This document shows positions 24,753-34,058 of a stretch of DNA of 64,000 nt, piece after piece. The translations under genes were made by a program, and so were the position numbers. A model generated the notes under the pieces. The model saw only the letters and a program-made list of their open reading frames with translations, was not told the DNA's origin and searched no databases. Location: assembly GCF_016741855.1 (NCBI RefSeq), contig NZ_JAERRH010000003.1, positions 434,001 to 498,000 of the forward strand, written 5' to 3'. The stretch's first letter is position 1; each line of letters begins with the position of its first letter. This stretch comes from Streptomyces musisoli (GTDB lineage: Bacteria > Actinomycetota > Actinomycetes > Streptomycetales > Streptomycetaceae).

Positions 24753-25136
24753 TTAGCGCCGCCGAAACCGCTTCGGCCGACGGCGCCCGGGCACCCGCAC
24801 AGGCCCCTCCGAGGGCATCTGGCGCCCGGTATGCGCCCAGGTGGCACGGCCGTCCGGCGAAGCCGCCGCGGCACCCATGACCGCCGTCTTCCCGACCGCC
24901 CGGCGGGGTGTCCAGATCTTCACGTCCCGGTCGATGGGGGCACACGCATTCTTCATATGCGGCACGGCACTGTTACGGACGCGGCGAGAATACAGATCAT
25001 CCGGGAGAGCATTGCCCCGTAATTCCACATCGAGATTCCTCAGCATTTCGACCTCGGCCGGGGTGAGTGCCCGATTCGTGGTGTCCGGGATCGGCTGAAG
25101 AAGTTTGTCGGGCGAATTGGGCGACGCCCGGAAGTG
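24753..25136 (-). pseudogene. Probable relic of a polysaccharide-related gene
   Basis: A minus-strand frame gives AADRAHFRASPNSPDKLLQP and then a plausible conserved-looking block, NRALTPAEVEMLRNLDVELR, followed by degenerate Arg/Pro-rich sequence to a stop. The LTPAEVEMLRNLN-type helix is found near the ends of domains in sugar- or sulfate-transfer proteins of surface-polysaccharide clusters, but the remaining protein is missing and no start codon with a ribosome site is found. Local base composition is less GC-rich around 24900-25080 than in the neighbours. I consider it a decayed remnant next to the polymer genes; confidence is low. Confidence 0.3.
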
Positions 25137-25220
25137 CGCGCGGTCCGCCGCGGTCACGGCCGTCGGCCGCGGCCGGGGTGTCCCGCTCCGGCCCGGTGAC
25201 CGTGGCCCGGCGGTCGGCCG

Positions 25221-25275
25221 GCCGGTCGTGCCTGCCGGTCGTGCCGGTCGTGCCGGTCGTGCCGGTCGTGCCGGT
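25221..25275. repeat. GCCGGTCGT tandem repeat
   Basis: Four perfect contiguous 9-bp units at 25234-25269, with another unit at 25221-25229 and a partial one after. It sits between two gene relics. Confidence 0.85.
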
Positions 25276-25435
25276 GCCGGACGCCGGGGTGAGGCTTCCC
25301 GTAGGGCGGTCCGCACAGAATGTGCTCCGGCCAGGAGTCGTCACCTATGCGAAGACCGTTCTGCGCGTACTGCTGCCACGGCGGCCTGCGCGACGGAGAG
25401 GGCCGGGAGGAGCCTGGGGCCCGGCCGGGTCCCCG

Positions 25436-25525
25436 GCTAGCCTGGGCCCACAGCACGACGCCGTCGGGCAGCGGGTCGCCGGAGGCCACGCCGAGGGTGA
25501 ACACCCGTCCGGGAGCGGTGTGCCG
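25436..25525 (-). pseudogene. Fragment of a PhoD-type alkaline phosphatase/phospholipase gene
   Basis: The minus strand encodes APGRVFTLGVASGDPLPDGV continuing VLWAQ, which is nearly the exact start of the PhoD N-terminal domain (FTLGVASGDP-PDGVVLWTR). After about 30 residues the similarity stops and the frame becomes a Pro/Arg-rich and HDR-repeat sequence. No other PhoD part is seen within 1 kb. It is therefore a truncated remnant, not a working secreted phosphatase. Its location beside wall-polymer genes, which are often phosphate-regulated, may be historical. Confidence 0.6.
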
Positions 25526-25629
25526 GCGGCGCGGCGCTGCCCCCCGCTACGGCCTGTAAAGCCCTTACGCCGCACGGGTTCTGACGGGAGTTGGGACGGG
25601 TCGGCAGGCACCCAGCGCCCTTCAGACGC

Positions 25630-25675
25630 AAAAAGCGCGACACGCAGCGGACCTTGAGTCCTCTGCGTGTCGCGC
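25630..25675 (-). terminator. Strong intrinsic terminator of the rplU-rpmA-obg transcript
   Basis: Minus-strand stem of 13 perfect pairs (GCGCGACACGCAG/CTGCGTGTCGCGC), extended by an inner GGAC/GTCC, followed by TTTTTGCG. It is about 100 bp after the obg stop. Confidence 0.85.
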
Positions 25676-25777
25676 GGTCCGGCTCACCGGGGCGGGGCGG
25701 CATCGCCTCCACGGCCCCGGCCGGTGCGGCCGGTGTTCACCTCGTCGGCTGCCCGGCGGGCGGGCAGCACGTCCGCT

Positions 25778-27226
25778 CTACTCGAACGGGTCGAAGTCCT
25801 CGTACTCCCCCAGCGACTCGTCGCGCTCCGCCTGCTTGTCCCTGCGGCGCTGCGCCGCCGGCCGGGGCGCTTCGAACCGGTGGTCCTCGCCACGGCGGCC
25901 GAGCATCTCCGCACCGGCCATGACCGTCGGCTCCCAGTCGAAGACGACCGCGTTCTCCTCGGGGCCGATGGCGACGCCGTCGCCCGAGCGGGCGCCCGCC
26001 TTCATCAACTGCTCTTCCACGCCGAGGCGGTTGAGCCGGTCGGCGAGGTAGCCGACGGCCTCGTCGTTGTTGAAGTCGGTCTGGCGGACCCAGCGCTCGG
26101 GCTTCTCGCCGCGCACCCGGAACAGCGGCTCGCCGCCGCTCTCCTCGCGGGTGACGGTGAAGCCCGCGTCGTCCACGGCCTTGGGCCGGATGACGATCCG
26201 CGTCGCCTCCTCCTTCGGCTTCGCGGCGCGCGCCCTGCCGACCAGGTCACCGAGGGCGAAGGACAGTTCGCGCAGCCCGATGTGGGCCACGGCCGACACC
26301 TCGAAGACGCGGTAGCCGCGTGCCTCCAGGTCGGGGCGGACCATCTCGGCGAGGTCCCTGCCGTCGGGCACGTCGACCTTGTTCAGGACGACGACGCGTG
26401 GACGGTTGTCGAGGCCGCCGTACTGCCGCAGCTCCTCCTCGATGATGTCGAGGTCGGAGACCGGGTCACGGTCGGACTCCAGGGTCGCGGTGTCCAGCAC
26501 GTGCACGAGCACACTGCACCGCTCCACGTGCCGCAGGAACTCCAGACCGAGGCCCTTGCCCTGGCTGGCCCCCGGGATCAGACCGGGCACGTCGGCGATG
26601 GTGTAGACGGTCGAGCCTGCGGTCACCACGCCCAGGTTCGGGACGAGGGTGGTGAACGGGTAGTCCGCGATCTTCGGCTTGGCCGCGCTGAGCACGGAGA
26701 TCAGCGAGGACTTGCCGGCGCTGGGGTAGCCGACGAGCGCAACGTCGGCGACCGTCTTCAGCTCCAGGACGATGTCCTGGAGGTCGCCGGGCACGCCCAG
26801 CAGCGCGAAGCCGGGCGCCTTGCGGCGGGCGCTCGCCAGCGCCGCGTTGCCGAGGCCGCCCCGGCCGCCCTGCGCGGCGACGTACGAGGTGCCGTGGCCG
26901 ATCAGGTCGGCGAGCACGTTGCCCGCCTTGTCCAGCACGACCGTGCCGTCCGGCACCGGCAGGACCAGGTCCTCGCCGTCCTTGCCGGAGCGGTTGCCGC
27001 CCTCGCCGGGCTTGCCGTTGGTGGCCTTGCGGTGCGGGGAGTGGTGGTAGTCGAGCAGCGTCGTGATCGACTGGTCGACGGTCAGGATGACGTCGCCGCC
27101 ACGGCCGCCGTTGCCCCCGTCGGGGCCGCCGAGCGGCTTGAACTTCTCACGGTGGACGGAGGCACAGCCGTGGCCTCCGTTACCCGCGGCGACGTGCAGT
27201 TCGACGCGGTCCACGAAGGTGGTCAT
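25778..27226 (-). CDS. obg: Obg/CgtA GTPase
   Basis: The 482-aa protein is a ribosome-associated GTPase involved in 50S assembly, stringent response and, in Streptomyces, the onset of sporulation. The glycine-rich Obg fold occupies residues 1-160 ([33 protein letters not shown]). The G domain has G1 [10 protein letters not shown]2/G3 [11 protein letters not shown] and DVPGLI, G4 NKVD, and G5 SAVA. The C-terminal OCT domain (about 345-430) includes [16 protein letters not shown] and ends in an acidic tail. It follows rpmA, with a terminator-like hairpin between. The ATG is preceded by GGAGG. Confidence 0.98.
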   Translation of the reverse strand: MTTFVDRVELHVAAGNGGHGCASVHREKFKPLGGPDGGNGGRGGDVILTVDQSITTLLDYHHSPHRKATNGKPGEGGNRSGKDGEDLVLPVPDGTVVLDKAGNVLADLIGHGTSYVAAQGGRGGLGNAALASARRKAPGFALLGVPGDLQDIVLELKTVADVALVGYPSAGKSSLISVLSAAKPKIADYPFTTLVPNLGVVTAGSTVYTIADVPGLIPGASQGKGLGLEFLRHVERCSVLVHVLDTATLESDRDPVSDLDIIEEELRQYGGLDNRPRVVVLNKVDVPDGRDLAEMVRPDLEARGYRVFEVSAVAHIGLRELSFALGDLVGRARAAKPKEEATRIVIRPKAVDDAGFTVTREESGGEPLFRVRGEKPERWVRQTDFNNDEAVGYLADRLNRLGVEEQLMKAGARSGDGVAIGPEENAVVFDWEPTVMAGAEMLGRRGEDHRFEAPRPAAQRRRDKQAERDESLGEYEDFDPFE

Positions 27227-27277
27227 GGTTCAGTGCCTCCAGAAACTCACGGGTATTACCAATGTCAACACGCGAAA

Positions 27278-27315
27278 GGCGGACCCGCCTTCCCGAACGG
27301 GAAGTGAGGTCCGCC
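27278..27315 (-). terminator. Hairpin between rpmA and obg
   Basis: GGCGGACC/GGTCCGCC arms with an inner TTCCCGTTCGGGAA structure, 30 bp after the rpmA stop. It may partly terminate the ribosomal-protein transcript or stabilise its 3' end. Confidence 0.55.
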
Positions 27316-27345
27316 TCGCGAGCGTTCGGTGCTGAATCAGTCGAT

Positions 27346-27600
27346 TCAGGCGACCGGAACGATGTTCACGACCTTGCGGCCACGGTGGGTACCGAACTCC
27401 ACCGCACCGGCCTGGAGGGCGAACAGCGTGTCGTCGCCGCCACGGCCCACACCGGCGCCGGGGTGGAAGTGGGTGCCGCGCTGACGGACCAGGATCTCAC
27501 CGGCGTTCACGACCTGACCGCCGAAGCGCTTCACGCCGAGCCGCTGAGCGTTGGAGTCGCGACCGTTCCGAGTGGACGATGCGCCCTTCTTGTGTGCCAT
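27346..27600 (-). CDS. rpmA: Ribosomal protein L27
   Basis: The 84-aa protein starts [20 protein letters not shown], the L27 signature, without the Firmicutes-type N-terminal cleavage extension. It also has [17 protein letters not shown] and [17 protein letters not shown]. Its N-terminal tail reaches the peptidyl-transferase centre of the 50S subunit. It is 14 bp downstream of rplU, with GAGGAG before the ATG, so both are one operon. Confidence 0.99.
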   Translation of the reverse strand: MAHKKGASSTRNGRDSNAQRLGVKRFGGQVVNAGEILVRQRGTHFHPGAGVGRGGDDTLFALQAGAVEFGTHRGRKVVNIVPVA

Positions 27601-27614
27601 TTCTCCTCAGTCCC

Positions 27615-27935
27615 TTACTTCGCAGCCGCGGGGATCGACGTGACCTTGATCGCCGTGTACTGCTGGCGGTGGCCCTGCCGACGACGGTAGCCGGTCTTGT
27701 TCTTGTAGCGCAGAATGTCGATCTTCTGGCCCTTGTGGTGGTCCACGACCTCGGCCTGGACCTTGATACCGGCCAGCACCCACGGGTCGCTGGTCACAGC
27801 GTCGCCGTCGACAACGAGCAGGGTCGAGAGCTCGACCGTGTCGCCAACCTTGGCGGTGGAAATCTTGTCAACCTCAACGATGTCGCCCACAGCAACCTTG
27901 TGCTGGCGACCACCGCTGCGCACGATGGCGTACAC
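27615..27935 (-). CDS. rplU: Ribosomal protein L21
   Basis: The 106-aa protein has the L21 features [37 protein letters not shown] and [18 protein letters not shown]. It binds 23S rRNA in the 50S subunit. Translation starts at GTG. The first gene of the rplU-rpmA-obg cluster, it lies downstream of a 400-bp intergenic region containing the 44-bp repeat array and its promoter. Confidence 0.99.
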   Translation of the reverse strand: MYAIVRSGGRQHKVAVGDIVEVDKISTAKVGDTVELSTLLVVDGDAVTSDPWVLAGIKVQAEVVDHHKGQKIDILRYKNKTGYRRRQGHRQQYTAIKVTSIPAAAK

Positions 27936-28093
27936 GCGGATCTCACTTTCGCTCGAAGAAACGGCACCCCCGCAGGCCAGTCACCCGGGAAGACCATGGG
28001 CGACCTCTCCCGGCCCGCCTTGCGTCCGGGAGGAAGAGGTTTACGGGGATGTGGCGTGTCAGTGGACACGCCGACGGTCAAGGTTACGGGGCC

Positions 28094-28332
28094 ACGACCG
28101 AGGGGGTCAAACCGGGCCCCGTGGGTGTGTGGCCCGTCACTCGGAACGAGCCCCACGGGGGTGCGGCCGAACCGATCGCGAACGACCAAACCGGCCCTAC
28201 GGACATGCGACCGACCCGACCACCAACGACCGGACCGGCCCCACGGACATGCGACCGACCCGACCACCAACGACCGGACCGGCCCCACGGGTGTGCGGCC
28301 GGGCCGGTCGGGAATGACCGGTCCGGCCGCAC
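28094..28332. repeat. Degenerate 44-bp tandem array between rne and rplU
   Basis: Two exact 44-bp units stand at 28201-28244 and 28245-28288. Degenerate copies lie on both sides (for example 28157-28200 and 28289-28332). Each unit has the skeleton of a C/G hairpin, ACCGGCCC-CACGG-GTGCGGCCG. The final unit is a near-perfect palindrome that acts as the rne terminator, so the array looks like amplified terminator sequence. The rest of 27936-28093 shows no gene. Confidence 0.8.
28293..28332 (-). terminator. Terminator of rne (last unit of the 44-bp array)
   Basis: Arms of 17 nt (28293-28309 and 28316-28332) pair with only one G-U, with a 6-nt loop. It begins 10 bp after the rne stop. Confidence 0.7.
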
Positions 28333-28342
28333 ACCGCGGGCG

Positions 28343-31300
28343 TCAGCCCTCGTCGCCGGCGGTGGGGACCGTGGTGGTCTTCTTCGCCGTCGACTTCGCG
28401 GCGGCCGTCTTGGCGGTCTTCGTCGCCTTCTTAGCCGTCGTCTTCTTGGCGGCCGTCTTCTTGGCCGCGGTCTTCTTGGCCGCGGTGGCCTTCTTCGCCG
28501 GGGCCTTCTTGGCGGCGGTCTTGCGGGCCGCCTTCTTGGCCGGAGCCGTCACCTCGGCCACCTCCTCGGCCGTCACCTCGCCCGCCGGGGCCGCCTCGGC
28601 CGGGACCGCGGCGGCGGCCTCCGGTGCGGCCGACGGGACGACCACGACGGCCGTCTCCTCGGACGCGGTCGGCGCGGTGGCCTTGCGCACGGCGCGGCGG
28701 CGCGGACGGGCCGGAGCGGCGCTCTCGGCGGCCGGGGCCTCCGCGGGCACCTCCTCGGCGGCGGGCTCGGCGACGGCGGCCGGAGCCTCCTCCACGGGAG
28801 CCTCGGTCACCGTCACCACGGTCGCCTCGGCACCCGCGGGGGAACCTGCCGGAGCCGACACCTTCCGCGTCGCCCGACGGCGGGTACGGCCCTTGGGCGC
28901 GGCCTCCTCGGCAGCCGGGGCCTCGGCCTGCGGCGCCGGGACCACCTGGTCCTCGGCGGCCACCGGCTCGGCCAGCGCCTCGGCGGCCGGCTCCGGCAGC
29001 ACCGGGCGCGCCGCAGCCTCCTCGGCGGTGACGTCCTGCGCGGTCGGCGCCTCGGCCGGCGCGGCCTGGGGCTCCTCGGCCTCCACGGGCCGCTCGGCCC
29101 GGGCAGCCCTGTCGCCCTTGCGGGCCTCGGCCTTCGGCGCACCCGCCGGAGCCGACGCCCGGCGGCTCGCCCGGCGCCGCGTACGGCCACGGGTGGCCGC
29201 CGCCTCCGCCTCGGCGACGCTGCTGTACAGCTCCTCGTCCGGCGCGAAGTCGGGCGCGGGCAGCGCGACCGGCTCGGCGGCCTCGGCGGCCACCTCCGCG
29301 GCGGTCTCCACCTCGGGCTCGACGGCCTCGCCGGTCTCGACGGCCACGGCTGCGGTCTCGTGCACGTGCTCCTGCACGTCACCGCCGCGGCCGCGCTTCT
29401 TGCGCTTGCCGCCGCCACCGCCGCCGTTCACGGTGGCGTGGTCCACGTGGACGATGACACCGCGGCCGTTGCAGTGGACGCAGGTCTCCGAGAAGGACTC
29501 CAGCAGGCCCTGTCCGACCCGCTTACGGGTCATCTGGACCAGGCCCAGCGAGGTCACCTCGGCCACCTGGTGCTTCGTACGGTCCCGGCCCAGGCACTCC
29601 AGCAGGCGCCGCAGCACCAGGTCGCGGTTCGACTCCAGGACCATGTCGATGAAGTCGATCACGATGATGCCGCCGAGGTCGCGCAGCCGCAGCTGGCGCA
29701 CGATCTCCTCGGCCGCCTCCAGGTTGTTCCTGGTGACCGTCTCCTCCAGGTTGCCGCCCTGGCCGGTGAACTTGCCGGTGTTGACGTCGACGACGACCAT
29801 CGCCTCGGTCCGGTCGATCACCAGCGAACCGCCGCTGGGCAGCCAGACCTTGCGGTCCAGCGCCTTGGCGAGCTGCTCGTCGATCCGGTAGGTGGCGAAG
29901 ACGTCGACCTCGGAGGTCCACTTCGACAGCCGGCCGGCCAGGTCCGGGGCGACGTGCGAGACGTACCCGTGGATCGTGCCCCAGGCGTCGTCACCGCTGA
30001 CGACGACCTTGGAGAAGTCCTCGTTGAAGATGTCGCGCACGACCCGGACGGTCATGTCCGGCTCGCCGTAGAGCAGCGTCGGCGCGTTGCCGCTCTTGGC
30101 CTTCTTCTGGATGTCCTCCCACTGCGCCTGGAGCCGCTCGACGTCCCGGCGCAGTTCCTCCTCGCTCGCGCCCTCGGCGGCGGTGCGCACGATGACGCCC
30201 GCGTCCTCGGGGACGATCTTCTTGAGGATGGTCTTCAGCCGGGCCCGCTCGGTGTCGGGCAGCTTGCGGCTGATGCCGGTCATCGAGCCCTCGGGGACGT
30301 ACACGAGGTAGCGGCCCGGCAGGGAGACCTGGCTGGTCAGACGGGCGCCCTTGTGCCCGATCGGGTCCTTCGTCACCTGGACGAGCACGGACTGGCCGGA
30401 CTTCAGGGCGGACTCGATGCGGCGCGGCCCGTTGGCCATGCCGAGCGCCTCGAAGTTGACCTCGCCGGCGTACAGGACGGCGTTGCGGCCCTTGCCGATG
30501 TCGATGAAGGCGGCCTCCATCGACGGCAGCACGTTCTGGACCTTGCCCAGGTAGACGTTGCCGACGTACGAGGTCGACTGCTCCTTGTTGACGTAGTGCT
30601 CGACGAGCACGCCGTCCTCCAGGACGCCGATCTGCGTACGGTCGCCGTGCTGGCGGACCACCATCACGCGCTCGACGGCCTCGCGGCGGGCCAGGAACTC
30701 GGCCTCGGTGATGATCGGGACGCGGCGGCGGCCCTGCTCGCGGCCCTCCCGGCGGCGCTGCTTCTTGGCCTCCAGGCGGGTCGAGCCCTTGATGGACTGC
30801 ACCTCGTCGGACGGTTCGCTGGGCTTGCGCGGCTCGCGGACCTTGACGACCGTGCGCTCCGGGTCGTCGGCGGACGGCTCGCTGTCGGCGGAGGTGTCAC
30901 CGGCCCGGCGACGGCGGCGACGGCGGCGCCGGCTGCTGGAGCTGGAACCCTCCTCGCCGTGGGCGTCCTCGGCGTCCTCTTCCTCCTGCTCGGCGGTGTC
31001 CTCGGCGTCCTGCGCGGCCTGTTCGGCGGCCAGTTCGTCGGCCTCGGCGTCCGCGCCCTCGCCGTCGGCGGCGTCACCGCGCCGGCGACGGCGTCCGCCA
31101 CGGCGGCGACGGCGGCGCGAACCGGACTCCTCGAAGCCCTCGGCGCCCTCGGTCTCGTCGCCCTCCTCGCCCTCGGCGAGGTCCTCGGCGGGCTCCGGGG
31201 CCTCCTCGGCCTCCTCCGGCTGCTCCTCCTCGGCGGCGGCCTCGACCGGCCGGGTCTCCTCGGCGGCACCACGGCGGCGCCGGCGGCGGCGGGCGCCGGT

Positions 31301-32938
31301 CTCGGCACGCTCCTCCGCCGACTCCTCGGTCTCCTCCGTCCCGGCGGCCTCGGCGGCGGCCTCGGCGGCGGCCCGCTCCGGGGTCTGGAACCGGGGCTCG
31401 GCGAACACCGGTGCCTGGAAGACCGCGACGGCGGGGCGGGCGGGGCGGCGCGCGCCCTCGGACTCGGCGGACTCGGCCGCCGGCGCCGGCTCGGAGAACC
31501 CGGACGCGGCCCGTACCACCCGGCGCCGGCTGCGGCGCGGCGCGCCGGCCTCGGCAGCGGGGGCCTGCGGCGCCTGGGCGGCGGGGGCGGGCTCGGTGGT
31601 GTGCGTGGTCGCGGGGGCCTCCGGGGTGTGGGTGCGCGCGGACTCCTCCGCCTCGCCGCCCTTCTCGTCGGTCTCGGCCACGGCGGCCTCCTCGGTCACG
31701 GGGGCGCCGGCGGGCGCGGAGGCCCGGCGGGTGGCACGGCGACGCGTACGGCGCGGAGCGGCCTCCTCGGCGGCGGACTCAGTGACGGCGGCCTCCTCGG
31801 CGGCGGCCTCCTGCGACGGCTCCTCGACGGCCGGAGCGGGGACCGGCTGCACGACGGCGGCGGCCGGGGCCTCCTCCGCCCCGGTCACGGCGGCCTCCTC
31901 GCCCACGGGGGCGGCGGGGGCGGACACGCGGCGGGTCGCACGGCGACGCGTACGGCGCGGAGCGGCCTCCTCGGCGGCGGACTCAGTGACGGCGGCCTCC
32001 TCGGTGGCGGGCTCCGTGACGGCGGCCTCCTGCGACGGCTCCTCGACGGCCGGAGCGGGGACCGGCTGCACGACGGCGGCGGCCGGAGTCTCCTCGGCAC
32101 CCTTCGGGGCGCCGGCGGGCGCGGACGCCCGGCGGGTGGCGCGGCGGCGCGGACGGGCGGCCGGAGCGGCCTCGGCGGCGGGCTCCTGCTCCTTCTCGGC
32201 CTCGGCGGTGGCGGCCGTGCCGGTCTCGGCGGCGGCCGGTACGTCGGACTCGGCGGCGGCCGGTACGGCGGCCTCGGCGGACGCGGGCGCCCCGGCGGGC
32301 GCCGACGCACGACGCGCCGCACGGCGCCGCGGCCGGGCGGCGGGAGCGGCCTCGGCGGCCTCCTCCGGCGCGGCGGTCCCGGCGGGCGTGGCGGCCTCCC
32401 CCGCGTCCACGACGGCTGCGGCCTCTGCGGCGGCCTCGGGGGCGGCGGCGGTCGGCGTGGCCGCGGTGCGGGTGGCCCGGCGGCGGACGCGGCGCGGAGC
32501 CGCCTCCTCGCCGACGACCACGGAGCCGGCCTCCGCGACGGCGGCGGGAGCCGGTTCGGCGGACGCGGCCGGTACGACGGTCTCGGCGGCCTCCGCGGAC
32601 GGACCGGCGGGAGCGGACGCGCGGCGGGTGGCACGGCGGCGCGGACGTGCGGCGGGTGCCTCCGCGGCTGCGGCCTCCGCCGTCGGCGCGGCTTCACCGG
32701 TCTCTTCCGCCTCGGCGGTCACCTGAGCCTCTTCGGTCTCGGTGCCCTCGGTCGCCTCGGCGACCTCGTCGGCATCCGCGGCCGGTATGGCCGGCAGGGT
32801 GACCTCCTCGGGCGCCTCCGTGGCCGCGGCGGGCGGGCCCGCCGGGCGGGAGGCGGCACGGCGACGCCTGCGCGGCGGCAGGGTGTCGCTCGGAGTGTTC
32901 AGTTCGGAACCCTCGTTGGGTTCGGTCGGCTCGAGCAT
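28343..32938 (-). CDS. rne: RNase E/G family endoribonuclease with long repetitive N-terminal extension
   Basis: This 1531-aa protein has the catalytic domain in the middle (about 735-1165), as in Streptomyces RNase ES. An S1-like region YVGNVYLGKVQNVLPSMEAA is followed by the metal-binding acidic motifs VVVDVNTG and IVIDFIDM and the zinc-link CVHCNGRG. It cleaves single-stranded RNA for rRNA/tRNA processing and mRNA decay. The N-terminal 735 residues are Ala/Glu/Arg-rich with many copies of a motif like RPRRRATRRASAPAG, including a 219-bp DNA duplication (31811 and 32030). The tail is Lys/Ala-rich, histone-H1-like (AAKKTAAKK). The length exceeds the roughly 1340 aa I recall for S. coelicolor. 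Confidence 0.95.
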   Translation of the reverse strand: MLEPTEPNEGSELNTPSDTLPPRRRRRAASRPAGPPAAATEAPEEVTLPAIPAADADEVAEATEGTETEEAQVTAEAEETGEAAPTAEAAAAEAPAARPRRRATRRASAPAGPSAEAAETVVPAASAEPAPAAVAEAGSVVVGEEAAPRRVRRRATRTAATPTAAAPEAAAEAAAVVDAGEAATPAGTAAPEEAAEAAPAARPRRRAARRASAPAGAPASAEAAVPAAAESDVPAAAETGTAATAEAEKEQEPAAEAAPAARPRRRATRRASAPAGAPKGAEETPAAAVVQPVPAPAVEEPSQEAAVTEPATEEAAVTESAAEEAAPRRTRRRATRRVSAPAAPVGEEAAVTGAEEAPAAAVVQPVPAPAVEEPSQEAAAEEAAVTESAAEEAAPRRTRRRATRRASAPAGAPVTEEAAVAETDEKGGEAEESARTHTPEAPATTHTTEPAPAAQAPQAPAAEAGAPRRSRRRVVRAASGFSEPAPAAESAESEGARRPARPAVAVFQAPVFAEPRFQTPERAAAEAAAEAAGTEETEESAEERAETGARRRRRRRGAAEETRPVEAAAEEEQPEEAEEAPEPAEDLAEGEEGDETEGAEGFEESGSRRRRRRGGRRRRRGDAADGEGADAEADELAAEQAAQDAEDTAEQEEEDAEDAHGEEGSSSSSRRRRRRRRRAGDTSADSEPSADDPERTVVKVREPRKPSEPSDEVQSIKGSTRLEAKKQRRREGREQGRRRVPIITEAEFLARREAVERVMVVRQHGDRTQIGVLEDGVLVEHYVNKEQSTSYVGNVYLGKVQNVLPSMEAAFIDIGKGRNAVLYAGEVNFEALGMANGPRRIESALKSGQSVLVQVTKDPIGHKGARLTSQVSLPGRYLVYVPEGSMTGISRKLPDTERARLKTILKKIVPEDAGVIVRTAAEGASEEELRRDVERLQAQWEDIQKKAKSGNAPTLLYGEPDMTVRVVRDIFNEDFSKVVVSGDDAWGTIHGYVSHVAPDLAGRLSKWTSEVDVFATYRIDEQLAKALDRKVWLPSGGSLVIDRTEAMVVVDVNTGKFTGQGGNLEETVTRNNLEAAEEIVRQLRLRDLGGIIVIDFIDMVLESNRDLVLRRLLECLGRDRTKHQVAEVTSLGLVQMTRKRVGQGLLESFSETCVHCNGRGVIVHVDHATVNGGGGGGKRKKRGRGGDVQEHVHETAAVAVETGEAVEPEVETAAEVAAEAAEPVALPAPDFAPDEELYSSVAEAEAAATRGRTRRRASRRASAPAGAPKAEARKGDRAARAERPVEAEEPQAAPAEAPTAQDVTAEEAAARPVLPEPAAEALAEPVAAEDQVVPAPQAEAPAAEEAAPKGRTRRRATRKVSAPAGSPAGAEATVVTVTEAPVEEAPAAVAEPAAEEVPAEAPAAESAAPARPRRRAVRKATAPTASEETAVVVVPSAAPEAAAAVPAEAAPAGEVTAEEVAEVTAPAKKAARKTAAKKAPAKKATAAKKTAAKKTAAKKTTAKKATKTAKTAAAKSTAKKTTTVPTAGDEG

Positions 32939-33200
32939 GCGGGCGTTTCTCCCGTCAGGCTCCCGGGCGCCGCGCCTGGTCCGGCGGCGGTCTCTGGGGA
33001 CCGTCCGCCGTTGACGTCCGCGGCCCGCGCGATGCGCGATGGCCGCCGTCCGGGGCGCGGGCGCCGCACGGGAGCACTCTGTGTCCTGTCTCGCCGGTTC
33101 CGTACGCCTTGTCGGTACGGCCTGGCGAAAGTCTTCTGGTCGGTGCGCTGCCCGACCCAGGTGGCTCCCGAGTACGAGGGCGGCGCTACGACGTCCGTCC
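32939..33200. other. rne 5' region without a gene
   Basis: This 262-bp stretch between rne and the TIGR03936 gene has several G/C hairpins, such as GGTC-tctgg-GACC near 32992. It should hold the rne promoter and a long 5' leader. In other bacteria rne leaders mediate autoregulation; whether that holds here is unknown. Confidence 0.4.
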
Positions 33201-34058
33201 CTACGCGGGACCTTCCGGCGTCGGCGCCGTCGCGGCGGCAACCGGTGCGGCCGTCAGGGCCTCGGCTGCCTCGCGGTCGGGCGCGAGCGGGTCGGTCACC
33301 GTGCCGGTCTCTTCATCGAGCAGCCCCTGCGCCAGCCTGGTCACCGCTGCGGGGACCGGCGGCGCCAGGTCGGCCACGGCGCGGAGACCGGACAGGACGT
33401 CGTCGGGTCGTACGGCAGGCGTCACGTGCCGAACAACCAGCCGCAGTATCGCACAGGGCTGGTCGGTCGGCCTATCAGCCGGTGAACCGTGCGTTTCCAG
33501 GCTCACCACGGCCGGGCGTGCGTCGAAGGTGCGGACACCGTTCTTGGTCATCCGCTGGACCTCGACGGTCTCGGCCCGGTCGAAGGACTCGACCGCGCGC
33601 TCGGCGTCGGCCGGGTCGACACCGTCCAGCCGCAGCTCCCAGACGGAGGCCGTCAGCCGGTCGGCGAGACCGGGGGTCCGTGCCTCGACCGCCTCGATGA
33701 CGTCGAGCCCGGGGGGCAGCGACTCGTCGAGGAGGACGCGCAGGGGCTCCGGGTCGCGCGATGCGGTGAGCGCGATCTCCAGGTACTCCGCCTCACTGCC
33801 CGTGCCGGTGGGTGCGGCATTGGCGTACGACACCTTGGGGTGCGGCGTGAACCCGGCCGAGTACGCCATGGGCACCTCGGCACGGCGCAGCGCACGCTCG
33901 AAGGCGCGCTGGAAGTCTCGGTGGCTGGTGAACCTCAGGCGGCCGCGCTTGGTGTAGCGCAGTCGGATGCGCTGCACCGCGGGTGCGGGCGGCGGGCCTT
34001 CGGGCTGTCGCTTGCCCAGTGTCCTAGTCCTTCGTGAGTGCGGTCGTACTCCTACCAA
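33201..34058 (-). CDS. TIGR03936 (DUF2344) radical-SAM-associated protein
   Basis: The protein (285 aa from a TTG at 34058) carries the family core RIRLRYTKRGRLRFTSHRDF, then FERALRRAEVPMAYSAGFTPHPKVSYA and SEAEYLEIALT. In other bacteria this domain is fused to, or encoded beside, a TIGR03960-type B12-binding radical-SAM protein; here that gene is at 57246-59231. The true start is uncertain: TTG at 34058, CTG at 34019 (with GAAGGA upstream), or GTG just before QRIRLRY. The gene overlaps the upstream 370-aa gene by 35 bp if the TTG is used. The biochemical role is not established. Confidence 0.85.
   Translation of the reverse strand: MVGVRPHSRRTRTLGKRQPEGPPPAPAVQRIRLRYTKRGRLRFTSHRDFQRAFERALRRAEVPMAYSAGFTPHPKVSYANAAPTGTGSEAEYLEIALTASRDPEPLRVLLDESLPPGLDVIEAVEARTPGLADRLTASVWELRLDGVDPADAERAVESFDRAETVEVQRMTKNGVRTFDARPAVVSLETHGSPADRPTDQPCAILRLVVRHVTPAVRPDDVLSGLRAVADLAPPVPAAVTRLAQGLLDEETGTVTDPLAPDREAAEALTAAPVAAATAPTPEGPA

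Noticed and set aside
28094..28332. CRISPR array
   Set aside because: Units are contiguous 44-bp tandem copies without spacers, and no cas gene is present; same reasoning for the 29- and 36-bp arrays.
28049..33700. 1883-codon plus-strand frame opposite rne
   Set aside because: It mirrors the repetitive RNase E coding sequence and gives Gly/Leu/Arg repeats with no domain; rne is clearly the real gene.
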